Shown here piece after piece: positions 1 to 8,927 of a stretch of DNA of 64,000 nt; position 1 is the first letter of the stretch, and each line of letters opens with the position of its first letter. The position numbers and the translations under genes are program-made. The stretch spans positions 248,001 through 312,000 of the forward strand of contig NZ_MUZV01000005.1 of assembly GCF_002000025.1 (NCBI RefSeq). The letters are read 5' to 3'. Source of the stretch: Cognaticolwellia aestuarii (lineage in GTDB: Bacteria > Pseudomonadota > Gammaproteobacteria > Enterobacterales > Alteromonadaceae). The notes under the pieces were generated by a model. That model saw only the letters and a program-made list of their open reading frames with translations. It made no database searches and was not told the DNA's origin.

Positions 1-912
1 AGAATATTAGATACCGATAAAGAAGAGCGATTTGATCGAGTCACTCGCCTTGCCAAAAAACTCTTTAATGTGCCTATTGCACTGATCAGTTTAGTCGATA
101 AAGAACGTCAATGGTTTAAATCTTCAGTTGGTTTAGCAGTCAAAGAAACCACTCGAGATATTTCTTTTTGTGGCCATGCTATCAACCAAGATAAAGCTTT
201 TATTATTGAGGATACCCTTAAAGATCAGCGTTTTTTTGACAACCCTTTAGTCACAGGTTTCCCCAATATTCGTTTTTACGCCGGCCATCCCATCACATCA
301 CCGAGTGGTGAAAACATAGGTACATTGTGTATTATCGATACGAAAAAACGTACACTAAGCCAAGATGATGTTACCGCTTTAACAGATCTAGCTTCACTCG
401 TATCCACCGAAATTTCTTCATTACAGCTCGCTAACATTGATGAGCTGACAAACATTACCAATCGACGTGGTTTTAAGCGTTTAAGTCAGCACAGTCTTGA
501 AGTGGCATCTAGGCAAAATAATATATGTCACTTGGCGTACTTTGATCTAAATGACTTTAAGCTTTTTAACGACAATTATGGCCATACTATTGGCGATAAG
601 GTTTTAAAAATATTTGCCGAACAACTTAAAAACACCTTCAGAGTTTCAGATATTTGTGCCCGTATAGGTGGTGACGAATTTGTCGTGTTACTTACTGATA
701 CGCAGTTAGAAACCGCCAACCAAGCCATTACGCGTTTTGCTAATAATTTAATTTTAGTCAGTAAAGCTTTAAGGCTTCCTGCTGAAATATCTTTTGCCCA
801 CGGTGTGGCAACCTATGATAAGCATAAACATATCAATATAGAACATTTGCTAGATGCCGCTGACATGGCAATGTTTAAAAATAAAAAACACAATAAACCC
901 AATAGTTATTGA
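1..912 (+). CDS. GAF-GGDEF diguanylate cyclase, 5' end outside window
   Basis: The reading frame is open to the first base of the window, so the start codon lies upstream; typical relatives begin only some 20 residues earlier. The GTG at 70 is internal. The product has an N-terminal GAF domain (FKSSVGL, SFCGHAI, FYAGHPI and GTLCIID segments) followed by a GGDEF domain with the opening DELTNITNRRGF and an intact active-site IGGDEF motif. By family knowledge it would condense two GTP into cyclic di-GMP, with the GAF domain as the sensory input. No membrane segment is visible, so it is probably cytoplasmic. It converges with the LysR gene downstream, with 47 bases between stops. The ligand of the GAF domain cannot be read from sequence. 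Confidence 0.9.
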   Translation, partial: RILDTDKEERFDRVTRLAKKLFNVPIALISLVDKERQWFKSSVGLAVKETTRDISFCGHAINQDKAFIIEDTLKDQRFFDNPLVTGFPNIRFYAGHPITSPSGENIGTLCIIDTKKRTLSQDDVTALTDLASLVSTEISSLQLANIDELTNITNRRGFKRLSQHSLEVASRQNNICHLAYFDLNDFKLFNDNYGHTIGDKVLKIFAEQLKNTFRVSDICARIGGDEFVVLLTDTQLETANQAITRFANNLILVSKALRLPAEISFAHGVATYDKHKHINIEHLLDAADMAMFKNKKHNKPNSY

Positions 913-959
913 TCATTTCATGAACTTGATTTTTCAGATCAAACTGATAAAAAGATCTA

Positions 960-1907
960 CTAACTGCCCTGATATAAACGCTCAAAGTTAGGAATATTTG
1001 ACTCCCAAATAGGGATATCTTTGCCAATGTATTCACGAACGGCATCAAGAAATAATCGTGTTCTTACCGGTAAATCACGGTGAGGATAAACCGCATACAT
1101 GGCACTGTAATCTAATAACTTTAAATTAGGTAATATGGGGACTAAATGACCATCGGCTACTTCACTGCCAACAATAAATGCTGGCATAACAACGAACGCC
1201 GTACCAGAAAGTGCTTTTAATAATAAAATTTCGCCATCGTTAGCTCGAAAAACACTTTTCATATTTTTCTCAATTCGCTCACCGTGCTCATCAAGATACT
1301 TTATCGTCGTAACACGCAAAGACGTGCTGGTATAATTTGCGACGGGTAATAATGATAATTCATCGATAGTTTTTGGCATACCATATGTATCAATAAACTC
1401 TGGAGACGCAAGAATAATCATACGATTACGAGCAATCTTACGAGCAATTAGTGTCGAGTCTTTGGGTTCACCAACCCGAAACGCTAAATCAAAGCCCTCG
1501 GCAACAATATCCATCACCCGATCATCTAAGCGTAATTCCACTTCAACTTGCGGAAAACGTTTTTGAAAATCATTGATCACAGGCTGTAAATAACGTTTAG
1601 CGATAATAGTCGATGACGTTACTTTTAAAACCCCACGTGGCTCTTGGTGATAATTTTCTGCCAGTCTGACTGTTTGTCCTAGCAATTCACGTAGTTCTCG
1701 AGATTTCTTTATCATTTCCGCACCTGCAGCCGTTAGCGAAAAAGAGCGAGTTGTTCTATTTAACAGCCTGACACCTAAGTCATCTTCAAGTCGGCTGATT
1801 TGTTTTGAGATCACTGAACGATCAATATTACGACTTGCTGCAGCCCCAGCAAACGAGCCGTGCTCAACAACATCTAGCAGCATAAGTAACCGGCTTGTCA
1901 TATCCAT
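960..1907 (-). CDS. LysR-family transcriptional regulator
   Basis: 315-residue LysR-type regulator. The N-terminal winged helix-turn-helix covers roughly residues 1-60 (SFAGAAASRNIDRSVISKQI, then RLLNRTTRSFSLTAAG), followed by a substrate-binding domain. I place the start at the ATG at 1907, preceded by GAGAG at good spacing; a TTG five codons upstream is possible. It is divergent from the RND efflux operon with about 138 bases between starts, the classic arrangement for a LysR regulator controlling its neighbour, as MexT does for mexEF-oprN in Pseudomonas. That it controls the pump is inference. Its co-inducer is unknown. Confidence 0.93.
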   Translation of the reverse strand: MDMTSRLLMLLDVVEHGSFAGAAASRNIDRSVISKQISRLEDDLGVRLLNRTTRSFSLTAAGAEMIKKSRELRELLGQTVRLAENYHQEPRGVLKVTSSTIIAKRYLQPVINDFQKRFPQVEVELRLDDRVMDIVAEGFDLAFRVGEPKDSTLIARKIARNRMIILASPEFIDTYGMPKTIDELSLLPVANYTSTSLRVTTIKYLDEHGERIEKNMKSVFRANDGEILLLKALSGTAFVVMPAFIVGSEVADGHLVPILPNLKLLDYSAMYAVYPHRDLPVRTRLFLDAVREYIGKDIPIWESNIPNFERLYQGS

Positions 1908-1930
1908 AATTGCTCTCGACAAATTTTTGA

Positions 1931-1951
1931 TTGGTGCAATTTTGGCACTAA
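1931..1951. promoter_or_regulatory. candidate LysR-type operator
   Basis: An interrupted palindrome, GTGC-N7-GCAC at 1934-1948 with flanking TT and AA that extend the dyad, lies between the divergent lysR and efflux genes. This fits the T-N11-A style of LysR operators. A second dyad, GTGCA (1976-1980) and TGCAC (1999-2003), lies nearer the adaptor gene. Assignment is by position and symmetry only. Confidence 0.4.
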
Positions 1952-2045
1952 TGAATTTAAAAATCTATGCTTTTTGTGCACGTATTAGTTACGTATCATG
2001 CACGCCATGAACTTAAGTAATATTTATGAGCAAAAGAGCACCATT

Positions 2046-3227
2046 ATGAATAAAACATTTATTATTGCCGCCATCCTCACTATCAGTTTAGTTATCACTG
2101 GCTGTGCAGATGAGTCTGCGCAAAAATCAGCACAAAAAACATTACAGCCTATTGATGTTGCAGAAGTATTAGTAAAGCCTGTGCAAAGCTGGCATACCTA
2201 TACGACACGTTTAGAGTCACCTGAAGAAGTGGCACTTATGCCACGCGTATCAGGGGTTATCGAACACATCACGTTTAAAGAAGGCGATGAAGTAAAGCAA
2301 GGTGATTTATTATTTCAATTAGATGATCGCCCTTTCACCGCCGTAGTGGCGAGTTTAGAAGCACAAATACTCAGTGCTAAAGCCGCTTTAAATCAAGCTA
2401 AAAGCGAGGCAACACGTGCTATTCGCCTAACAGAGCGTAATGCCATTTCAACAGAGCAAGCACAGGCTCGCACTTCAACGTTACACCAACGTGAAGCGCA
2501 ATTAGCGGCGTTACAAGCTCAATTAACCTCAGCGCAACTTGATTTGGAGTTTACTGCGGTTCGTTCTCCTATCGATGGTGTGATTTCGCGCGCTAACATT
2601 ACTCGAGGTAATAATGTTCTTGCCGGCCAAAGCGTGCTTACGTCAATTGTGTCGAATAATGAAATGTATGCTTACTTTGATATTGATGAACGCACTTGGA
2701 ATAGTTCATTTTCTGATGTTACTGCTGCTAGCAAGCAACAAGTAGTTATGCAAAAAGTAGGTCAGCAAAACTTTGCCCACCAAGGCTATATTAACTTTAT
2801 TGATAACCGCATTAACGCGTCAACCGGAACATTGCGTGTACGAGCAATTTTTGAAGGTAAGCATGAGCAAGTAAATGACCCATTACGAGCCGGTTCTTTT
2901 GCCCGTATTAAACTCGCAGCTAACGCAATTACTGAACAAGTTATTGTGCCAGAGCGTGCTATAGGTACAGACTTAAAAAACCGTTTCGTACTGACTTTAG
3001 ATAACAACAATGTACTTGCCTACAAGCTAGTAGAAATTGGCGAACGTTACGGAAAACTGCGTGCCATTACTGCCGGTTTAAGCGAAGGAGACATTATTGC
3101 CGTTAACGGACCAGCACGTGTTGGTCCAGGCATGCCTGTTAACCCGAATACCGTGACCATTGACAGCACGGATATCGCATTTACTTTATCTACCACTGAT
3201 GATGCTAGCCTTGTTGCTAAGTACTAA
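2046..3227 (+). CDS. RND efflux periplasmic adaptor lipoprotein (AcrA/MexE type)
   Basis: 393-residue membrane-fusion protein of a tripartite efflux pump, linking the inner-membrane pump to the outer-membrane channel. The start is set at the ATG at 2046: it gives a lipoprotein signal peptide (VITGC lipobox about residue 20) and has an AAGAG ribosome site. The upstream ATG at 1998 would bury the signal and lies inside a palindrome. Visible parts are the lipoyl/barrel-sandwich halves (EVALMPRVSGVIEHI and FTAVRSPIDGVISRA), the alpha-helical hairpin between them, and the beta-barrel. First gene of an operon with the pump (9 bases downstream), channel and an oxidoreductase. Confidence 0.93.
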   Translation: MNKTFIIAAILTISLVITGCADESAQKSAQKTLQPIDVAEVLVKPVQSWHTYTTRLESPEEVALMPRVSGVIEHITFKEGDEVKQGDLLFQLDDRPFTAVVASLEAQILSAKAALNQAKSEATRAIRLTERNAISTEQAQARTSTLHQREAQLAALQAQLTSAQLDLEFTAVRSPIDGVISRANITRGNNVLAGQSVLTSIVSNNEMYAYFDIDERTWNSSFSDVTAASKQQVVMQKVGQQNFAHQGYINFIDNRINASTGTLRVRAIFEGKHEQVNDPLRAGSFARIKLAANAITEQVIVPERAIGTDLKNRFVLTLDNNNVLAYKLVEIGERYGKLRAITAGLSEGDIIAVNGPARVGPGMPVNPNTVTIDSTDIAFTLSTTDDASLVAKY

Positions 3228-3236
3228 GAGCTGAAC

Positions 3237-6200
3237 ATGAATTTTTCTCACTTTTTTATTCAACGCCCTATTTTTGCGGCGGTATTGTCGCTGATCATCT
3301 TGATCGGTGGTGGTATTTCATTATTTCAATTACCGGTTAGCGAGTACCCTGAAGTTGTACCACCAACGGTAGTCGTTACTGCCAGTTACCCAGGTGCCAA
3401 CCCAACGGTTATTGCGCAAACGGTGGCAACACCGCTCGAGCAAGAAATTAATGGCACAGAAAACATGCTTTATATGTTTTCACAAGCAACTAGCGACGGT
3501 CGTATGACATTAACAGTTACCTTTGCCCTAGGTACTGATTTAGATCGAGCGCAAGTACAAGTACAAAACCGTGTAAACAGTGCCTTGCCGCGTTTACCTG
3601 AAGAAGTTCAACGCTTAGGTGTAGTAGCAGAGAAATCATCGCCGGATTTAACCATGGTGGTACATTTATATTCACCAGAAAAAACTCATGATACAGCCTA
3701 CTTATCTAACTATGCCGATCTAAACATTAAAGATGAAATTGCTCGTTTATCGGGTGTTGGCGATATTCGTTTATTTGGTGGCGGTAAATACGCTATGCGT
3801 GTATGGCTAAATCCAGATGCCTTGGCATCACGTGAATTAACAGCAACAGATGTAGTAACAGCATTACGTGCTCAAAACCAACAAGTTGCTGCAGGTAGTT
3901 TAGGCGCGCAACCTATCTCTAACGATAGCCAATTTCAAATATTGTTAAACGTTAAAGGTCGTTTAAACAGTATCGAAGAATTTGAACAAGTCATTATCAA
4001 AGTAGGAGAGCAAGGCCAATTAACGCGTTTATCTGATATTGCTCGTGTTGAATTAGGTCAAGACTCATATTCACTTCGAGCTGAACTTGATAACCAACCA
4101 GCACTCGCTATGCCTATTTTCCAACGTCCGGGGTCAAACGCAATTGAGCTTTCTGATCAAGTACGTGAAACCATGGCGCGTTTAGCGAAAGACTTTCCTG
4201 CCGGTGTGGAATACGACATAGTTTACGACCCAACAGTTTTCGTTCGCGGCTCTATTGATGCGGTTATTACCACTTTATTAGAAGCAATTGCCTTAGTTGT
4301 TATTGTTGTTATCGTATTTTTACAAACCTGGCGCGCATCGATCATTCCATTAATTGCCGTACCTATTTCACTGATCGGTACCTTTGCTGTGATGCAATGG
4401 TTAGGAGTGTCGATTAATACCCTATCGCTATTTGGCTTAGTTTTAGCGATTGGTATCGTGGTCGATGATGCCATTGTGGTGGTGGAGAATGTCGAACGTA
4501 ATATCGAAAAAGGCTTATCGCCACTAGAAGCAACGCGTGTTGCCATGAGCGAAGTAACCGGCCCTATTATTGCCATTGCCTTAGTATTAAGTGCGGTATT
4601 CATTCCAACCGCTTTTATTACCGGTTTATCAGGACAATTTTATAAACAATTTGCTTTAACTATCACGATTTCGACCATTATTTCAGCCTTTAACTCGCTG
4701 ACACTATCACCAGCGTTGGCAGCTTTGTTATTAAAACCCCATGACGCAAAACCAGATGCCTTTACGCGTTTGTTGAATAAACTGTTTGGTCGTTGGTTAT
4801 TTGAACCTTTTAACCGAGTATTTAATCGCGGTGCAAAAGGTTATGAGAAACTCGTACAAAAACTTATCCGTATGACTGTTGTGGTTATGGTGGCTTATAT
4901 CGCGTTAGTAGGCGGTACAATTAAGTTGTTTGATGCTGTACCGGGTGGCTTTATTCCACAACAAGATAAACAGTATTTAGTTGCTATTGCTCAATTACCT
5001 GATGCCGCCAGCCTAGATCGTACGCAAGATGTACTGGCACAAATGCAAAAAATTGCTTTAGAAGTACCAGGTGTAGCCCATACGGTTGCCTTTCCCGGCT
5101 TATCCGTCAATGGTTTTACCAACAGCCCTAACAGCGGTATTGTTTTTACACCATTAGATGCTTTTGCCGATAGAACCGATCCAAGTCAATCTGCCATGGC
5201 GATTGCCGCGCAGTTAAATCAACGTTTTGCCGCTATTGATGAAGCATTTGTTGCGGTATTTCCACCACCGCCGATTCAAGGCTTAGGTACAACAGGTGGT
5301 TTTAAATTACAAATTGAAGACCGAGCAAACAAGGGGTTTGAAGCCTTATTTAATAGCCTACAAGCGGTTATTGGCAAGGCACAACAAGATCCTGCTTTAA
5401 TGGGGCTGTACTCAAGCTTCCGTATCCAAGTACCACAAATGGATATTGATATTGATCGCGAACAAGCATTGATCCAAGGTATCCCATTGAATGAGGTATT
5501 TGACGCTTTACAGATTTACTTAGGCTCTGTTTATGTCAATGATTTCAACTTATTTGGCCGTACATACCAAGTTAATGCCCAAGCCGATGCTGACTATCGC
5601 CAAGACCCTGCGCAGATTTTGAACTTAAAAGTACGTAATCGTGCAGGTAACATGGTGCCACTTGGTTCAGTATTAACAGTAACGCCAACTATTGGTCCAG
5701 ACCGTGTTATGCATTATAACGGTTACCCAAGTGCAGAACTTAATGGTAGCCCAGCACCAGGTTACAGTTCAGACCAAGCACAACAAGCTATTGAGAATGT
5801 ATTAGCGAAAACACTGCCAGCCGGCATTGAATATGAATGGACCGAAGTTACCTATCAACAAGTACTTGCGGGTAACACTATGGTTTATATTTTCCCACTA
5901 GTGGTGCTATTAGTCTTTATGGTACTTGCCGCTCAATATGAGAGTTTACGCTTACCATTGGCGATCATTTTAATTGTTCCTATGACTATTTTCTCTGCCT
6001 TACTTGGCGTTTGGTTTGTCGGTTCAGATAATAATATATTTACCCAAATTGCTTTAATAGTGCTTGTTGCCTTGGCCTCGAAAAATGCGATATTGATGGT
6101 CGAATTTGCCAAAGATAGACACGACTCAGGTTTATCACATTTGGCAGCAATACTTGAAGCTTGTCGTATGCGTTTACGTCCAATATTGATGACCTCTATT

Positions 6201-6389
6201 GCCTTTACTGCCGGTGTTGTGCCATTAGTATTGGCAACTGGTGCCGGTGCAGAAATGCGTCATGCCATGGGTAACGCTGTATTCTCGGGCATGATTGGTG
6301 TCACGGTGTTTGGTTTATTGTTCACCCCTGTTTTTTACATGCTAGTTACCCGTAAAAGTGCAAAAGTGCAGGAGCTTTCTGATGATTAA
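3237..6389 (+). CDS. RND efflux inner-membrane pump (HAE1/AcrB-MexF type)
   Basis: 1050-residue proton-driven drug/solvent pump subunit of the hydrophobe/amphiphile efflux-1 family, the usual length for AcrB-like trimers. The N-terminus MNFSHFFIQRPIFAAVLSLI is the typical first membrane helix. The proton-relay residues are present: adjacent aspartates D410 and D411 in the fourth membrane segment (GIVVDDAIVVVENVERN) and K949 (SKNAILMVEFAKD). Two large periplasmic loops separate the two sets of six helices. It is co-transcribed with the adaptor upstream, and the channel gene overlaps its end. Exact substrates cannot be predicted; the MexF-like neighbourhood suggests small oxidised or electrophilic compounds. 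Confidence 0.96.
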   Translation: MNFSHFFIQRPIFAAVLSLIILIGGGISLFQLPVSEYPEVVPPTVVVTASYPGANPTVIAQTVATPLEQEINGTENMLYMFSQATSDGRMTLTVTFALGTDLDRAQVQVQNRVNSALPRLPEEVQRLGVVAEKSSPDLTMVVHLYSPEKTHDTAYLSNYADLNIKDEIARLSGVGDIRLFGGGKYAMRVWLNPDALASRELTATDVVTALRAQNQQVAAGSLGAQPISNDSQFQILLNVKGRLNSIEEFEQVIIKVGEQGQLTRLSDIARVELGQDSYSLRAELDNQPALAMPIFQRPGSNAIELSDQVRETMARLAKDFPAGVEYDIVYDPTVFVRGSIDAVITTLLEAIALVVIVVIVFLQTWRASIIPLIAVPISLIGTFAVMQWLGVSINTLSLFGLVLAIGIVVDDAIVVVENVERNIEKGLSPLEATRVAMSEVTGPIIAIALVLSAVFIPTAFITGLSGQFYKQFALTITISTIISAFNSLTLSPALAALLLKPHDAKPDAFTRLLNKLFGRWLFEPFNRVFNRGAKGYEKLVQKLIRMTVVVMVAYIALVGGTIKLFDAVPGGFIPQQDKQYLVAIAQLPDAASLDRTQDVLAQMQKIALEVPGVAHTVAFPGLSVNGFTNSPNSGIVFTPLDAFADRTDPSQSAMAIAAQLNQRFAAIDEAFVAVFPPPPIQGLGTTGGFKLQIEDRANKGFEALFNSLQAVIGKAQQDPALMGLYSSFRIQVPQMDIDIDREQALIQGIPLNEVFDALQIYLGSVYVNDFNLFGRTYQVNAQADADYRQDPAQILNLKVRNRAGNMVPLGSVLTVTPTIGPDRVMHYNGYPSAELNGSPAPGYSSDQAQQAIENVLAKTLPAGIEYEWTEVTYQQVLAGNTMVYIFPLVVLLVFMVLAAQYESLRLPLAIILIVPMTIFSALLGVWFVGSDNNIFTQIALIVLVALASKNAILMVEFAKDRHDSGLSHLAAILEACRMRLRPILMTSIAFTAGVVPLVLATGAGAEMRHAMGNAVFSGMIGVTVFGLLFTPVFYMLVTRKSAKVQELSDD

Positions 6390-7794
6390 TTTACTACAGA
6401 AAAAGCTGAAAACCAGCCTAACTGCCCGTGCCATGCTGATAACTGTATTGTTATCTGGCTGTGCCAGTAAAATTGACACGGCAAATGAGCAAAGCTTGGT
6501 CAGTGACTTTGTCAATCAAGCTAATATTGCAGACGAGTTAAGTGGCCCCAGTGAAATTAACTGGTGGCAAAAACTCGACTCAAACCAACTTAATCAGTTA
6601 GTTAACGATGCTTTAGCTAATAACCATAACTTACAAACTAGTCAACTAACGCTGAAAAGTGCGTTAGCACGATTAGGAGAACAAAAAGCACAATACCTCC
6701 CGCAAGGGGGGATTGAAATTGGTGCTCAGCGCAATGGTTTAGGTGAGACAAACAGTCGTCAATCGAGTGCTAATTTAGCGCTCAATTGGCAACTGGATTT
6801 ATTCGGTCGAATTACCGCTTTGGTTGATGCTGCAAATGCCTCAGCCATGAGCCAAGCTGAAAAAGTTCGCTTGTTACAAATTGAAATCGTTTCATCCGTG
6901 GTTAAAGGCTATGTAAGTTACCAAGGCAATGTTGAAAAACAACGTATTCTTGCTTTGCAAATAGCAGCCTTAAAACAAAGTATCGAGGTATTACAAGCCC
7001 GTGTTGAGGAAGGAGTTGCTAACGATCTCGACTTAAATCGAACAATAGCGCAATTAAAGCAACAACAAGCCTTAATGCCAGTAATTGAATACGCTAAGTT
7101 CAGAGATTTATCAACATTAGCGGTATTAACCGGTCGTTTAGTACAAGATTTAGCCTTGGCTAACGAGCAGGCTATTTTACAGCATGAATTTAGTGTTTCG
7201 TTAAATGAGCCCAATAAAGCAATCGCCCTTAGGCCAGATATTAGCCGTGCACTTTATGACTTTAGCCAAGCAAACAGCTTAAGTGTTTCAGCTAGCAAAG
7301 CGCTATTACCTGATATTAGTTTAACGAGTTTTGCTGGTGTCGTCAGTATTGGTAGCAATGGCTTTAGTGATACTCAGCAACAGTGGCAAATAGCACCACA
7401 ATTACAGTGGTCACTGCTGAGTTACCCTGCTTTGTTGGCACAGCGTGATGCACAACAATTTTTAACACAAGCAGCCTATAGCGACTACCAACAAGTGGTA
7501 CTAAGTGCATTAAATGAAAGTGAACTTGCATTACAGCTACTGTTAAGCCAAGCGCAGCAGCAACAGTTTTCTAAGCAACGTTATCACTTTGCTAACAAAG
7601 CATTCTTACAAGCAAATGCTATGTACGAAGAGGGGCAAATACCTTACTTAGAGTTGTTAGATGCGCGTCAGGATGTTTTAATAGCACAAGAAAATGCTGT
7701 TGATTCAACAATTTCATCCTTGCTTGCTAAAGTAAATGCTTACCAATCATTTAACGGGCAATGGAGTTATGCGTTAAGCACAACAAACAGATAG
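6382..7794 (+). CDS. RND efflux outer-membrane channel lipoprotein (OprM/NodT type)
   Basis: 470-residue outer-membrane factor that forms the exit duct of the pump. The start at the ATG at 6382 overlaps the last 8 bases of the pump gene, has AGGAG seven bases upstream, and yields a lipoprotein signal (VLLSGC). Two outer-membrane-efflux repeats can be seen, with the characteristic NWWQKLDSNQLNQLVNDAL beginning and coiled, Gln-rich helices that build the periplasmic tunnel. The overlap implies translational coupling with the pump. Confidence 0.94.
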   Translation: MINLLQKKLKTSLTARAMLITVLLSGCASKIDTANEQSLVSDFVNQANIADELSGPSEINWWQKLDSNQLNQLVNDALANNHNLQTSQLTLKSALARLGEQKAQYLPQGGIEIGAQRNGLGETNSRQSSANLALNWQLDLFGRITALVDAANASAMSQAEKVRLLQIEIVSSVVKGYVSYQGNVEKQRILALQIAALKQSIEVLQARVEEGVANDLDLNRTIAQLKQQQALMPVIEYAKFRDLSTLAVLTGRLVQDLALANEQAILQHEFSVSLNEPNKAIALRPDISRALYDFSQANSLSVSASKALLPDISLTSFAGVVSIGSNGFSDTQQQWQIAPQLQWSLLSYPALLAQRDAQQFLTQAAYSDYQQVVLSALNESELALQLLLSQAQQQQFSKQRYHFANKAFLQANAMYEEGQIPYLELLDARQDVLIAQENAVDSTISSLLAKVNAYQSFNGQWSYALSTTNR

Positions 7795-7804
7795 AGATAT
7801 ATTA

Positions 7805-8830
7805 ATGCCAGATACTGATATTTTACCTAATGATATTATCGCTAAAACTATGCAAGCGATTGTTTTGCCCTGCGCCAATGAACAGATGCAATTAGAGCAA
7901 GTTCAGCTGAGTGTACCGCAATGTTGTGATAATGAATTGTTGGTTAAAATAGAGTATGTTGGCCTTAATCCTTTAGATGCACAGTACGCTAAAACAGGCT
8001 TTTGCCATTGGCGGTACCCACATATACTTGGCTTAGATGCCGTTGGTGTTGTTGTTAACGCTCCCAAAGGCATCTACCCTAACATTGGTGCTCGAGTTAT
8101 GTGGCACGCTAGTATGGGCGATCAAGGCGTGCTCAGTGAATATGCTAAAGTACCAAACTATGCGGTATCTGTTATACCTGACAGTATTAATTCAGCGCAC
8201 GCCGCGGCATTACCCTGCCCGGGCATGACAGCACTCATTTCACTCGAGAAATTACAAATTACTGAAGGTGATACCTTATTGATTGATGGTGGCGCTGGTG
8301 CCGTTGGTCAAATAGCCATTCAATTTGCCAAACAACGTGGTGCTGATGTTTTTACCACCGCAGCCAAACGTAACCATAAACTAGTTAGGTCATTAGGAGC
8401 TGACGTGGTTTTTGATTATCAAGATAGTAATCTTTGTCAAAAAATTCGCCGTGAATTAGGCCCGCAAGGTTTTGACGCAATACTTGATGCTATTGGTGGC
8501 GATGCAACGCAACGAAATATTGAATTAATGCGCTTTTGTGGCCGCATTGCCTGTTTAAAACCTTTACCGAATTTTGAACAAGAGCTGCTTTTTAGAAAAG
8601 CGCCTAACATCAGTATTGTATCGCTTGCTGGCGCTTGGCTTGCTAACAGCTTATGTGCACAACAACGCATGAGCTTTATGAGTAATTTGTTACTTGAAAA
8701 CTTAGCGAAAGGTGACTTAGTTGTTCCTGATATTAGCTTAGTTGACTTTAATGCTGAGCAAATTTCTGCCGCACTGAATAAACAATTAGCGGGCGGTTTT
8801 ACCGGTAAGCAAGTGGTTAAAGTCAGCTAA
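7805..8830 (+). CDS. medium-chain NAD(P)H-dependent oxidoreductase (quinone oxidoreductase/MexS-like)
   Basis: 341-residue medium-chain dehydrogenase/reductase. The N-terminal GroES-like fold (VGLNPLDAQYAKTGF) is followed by a Rossmann domain with the dinucleotide-binding motif GGAGAVGQIAIQFA. The structural and catalytic zinc cysteines of true alcohol dehydrogenases are not evident, which favours the quinone-oxidoreductase branch. It starts 10 bases after the channel gene, so it belongs to the efflux operon. In Pseudomonas the MexS oxidoreductase sits beside mexT/mexEF-oprN and is thought to detoxify electrophiles that induce the pump; the same logic is an inference here. Confidence 0.88.
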   Translation: MPDTDILPNDIIAKTMQAIVLPCANEQMQLEQVQLSVPQCCDNELLVKIEYVGLNPLDAQYAKTGFCHWRYPHILGLDAVGVVVNAPKGIYPNIGARVMWHASMGDQGVLSEYAKVPNYAVSVIPDSINSAHAAALPCPGMTALISLEKLQITEGDTLLIDGGAGAVGQIAIQFAKQRGADVFTTAAKRNHKLVRSLGADVVFDYQDSNLCQKIRRELGPQGFDAILDAIGGDATQRNIELMRFCGRIACLKPLPNFEQELLFRKAPNISIVSLAGAWLANSLCAQQRMSFMSNLLLENLAKGDLVVPDISLVDFNAEQISAALNKQLAGGFTGKQVVKVS

Positions 8831-8927
8831 AAGATAGTGTTTTTTAAATGACTATTGCCAGATAAGCGTTATTCATCACTATATTTTGATAATAAACCAA
8901 GCGTTTACTTTGATTTATCTTGGTGTT

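Noticed and set aside
1998-2045. ATG at 1998 as start of the efflux adaptor
   Set aside because: It would place 16 residues before the lipoprotein signal and lies within an inverted repeat; the ATG at 2046 has a better ribosome site.
8831-8927. Possible terminator between the oxidoreductase and the GAF-GGDEF-EAL gene
   Set aside because: Only a six-pair ACCAAG/CTTGGT stem with a long loop could be found, too weak to call.
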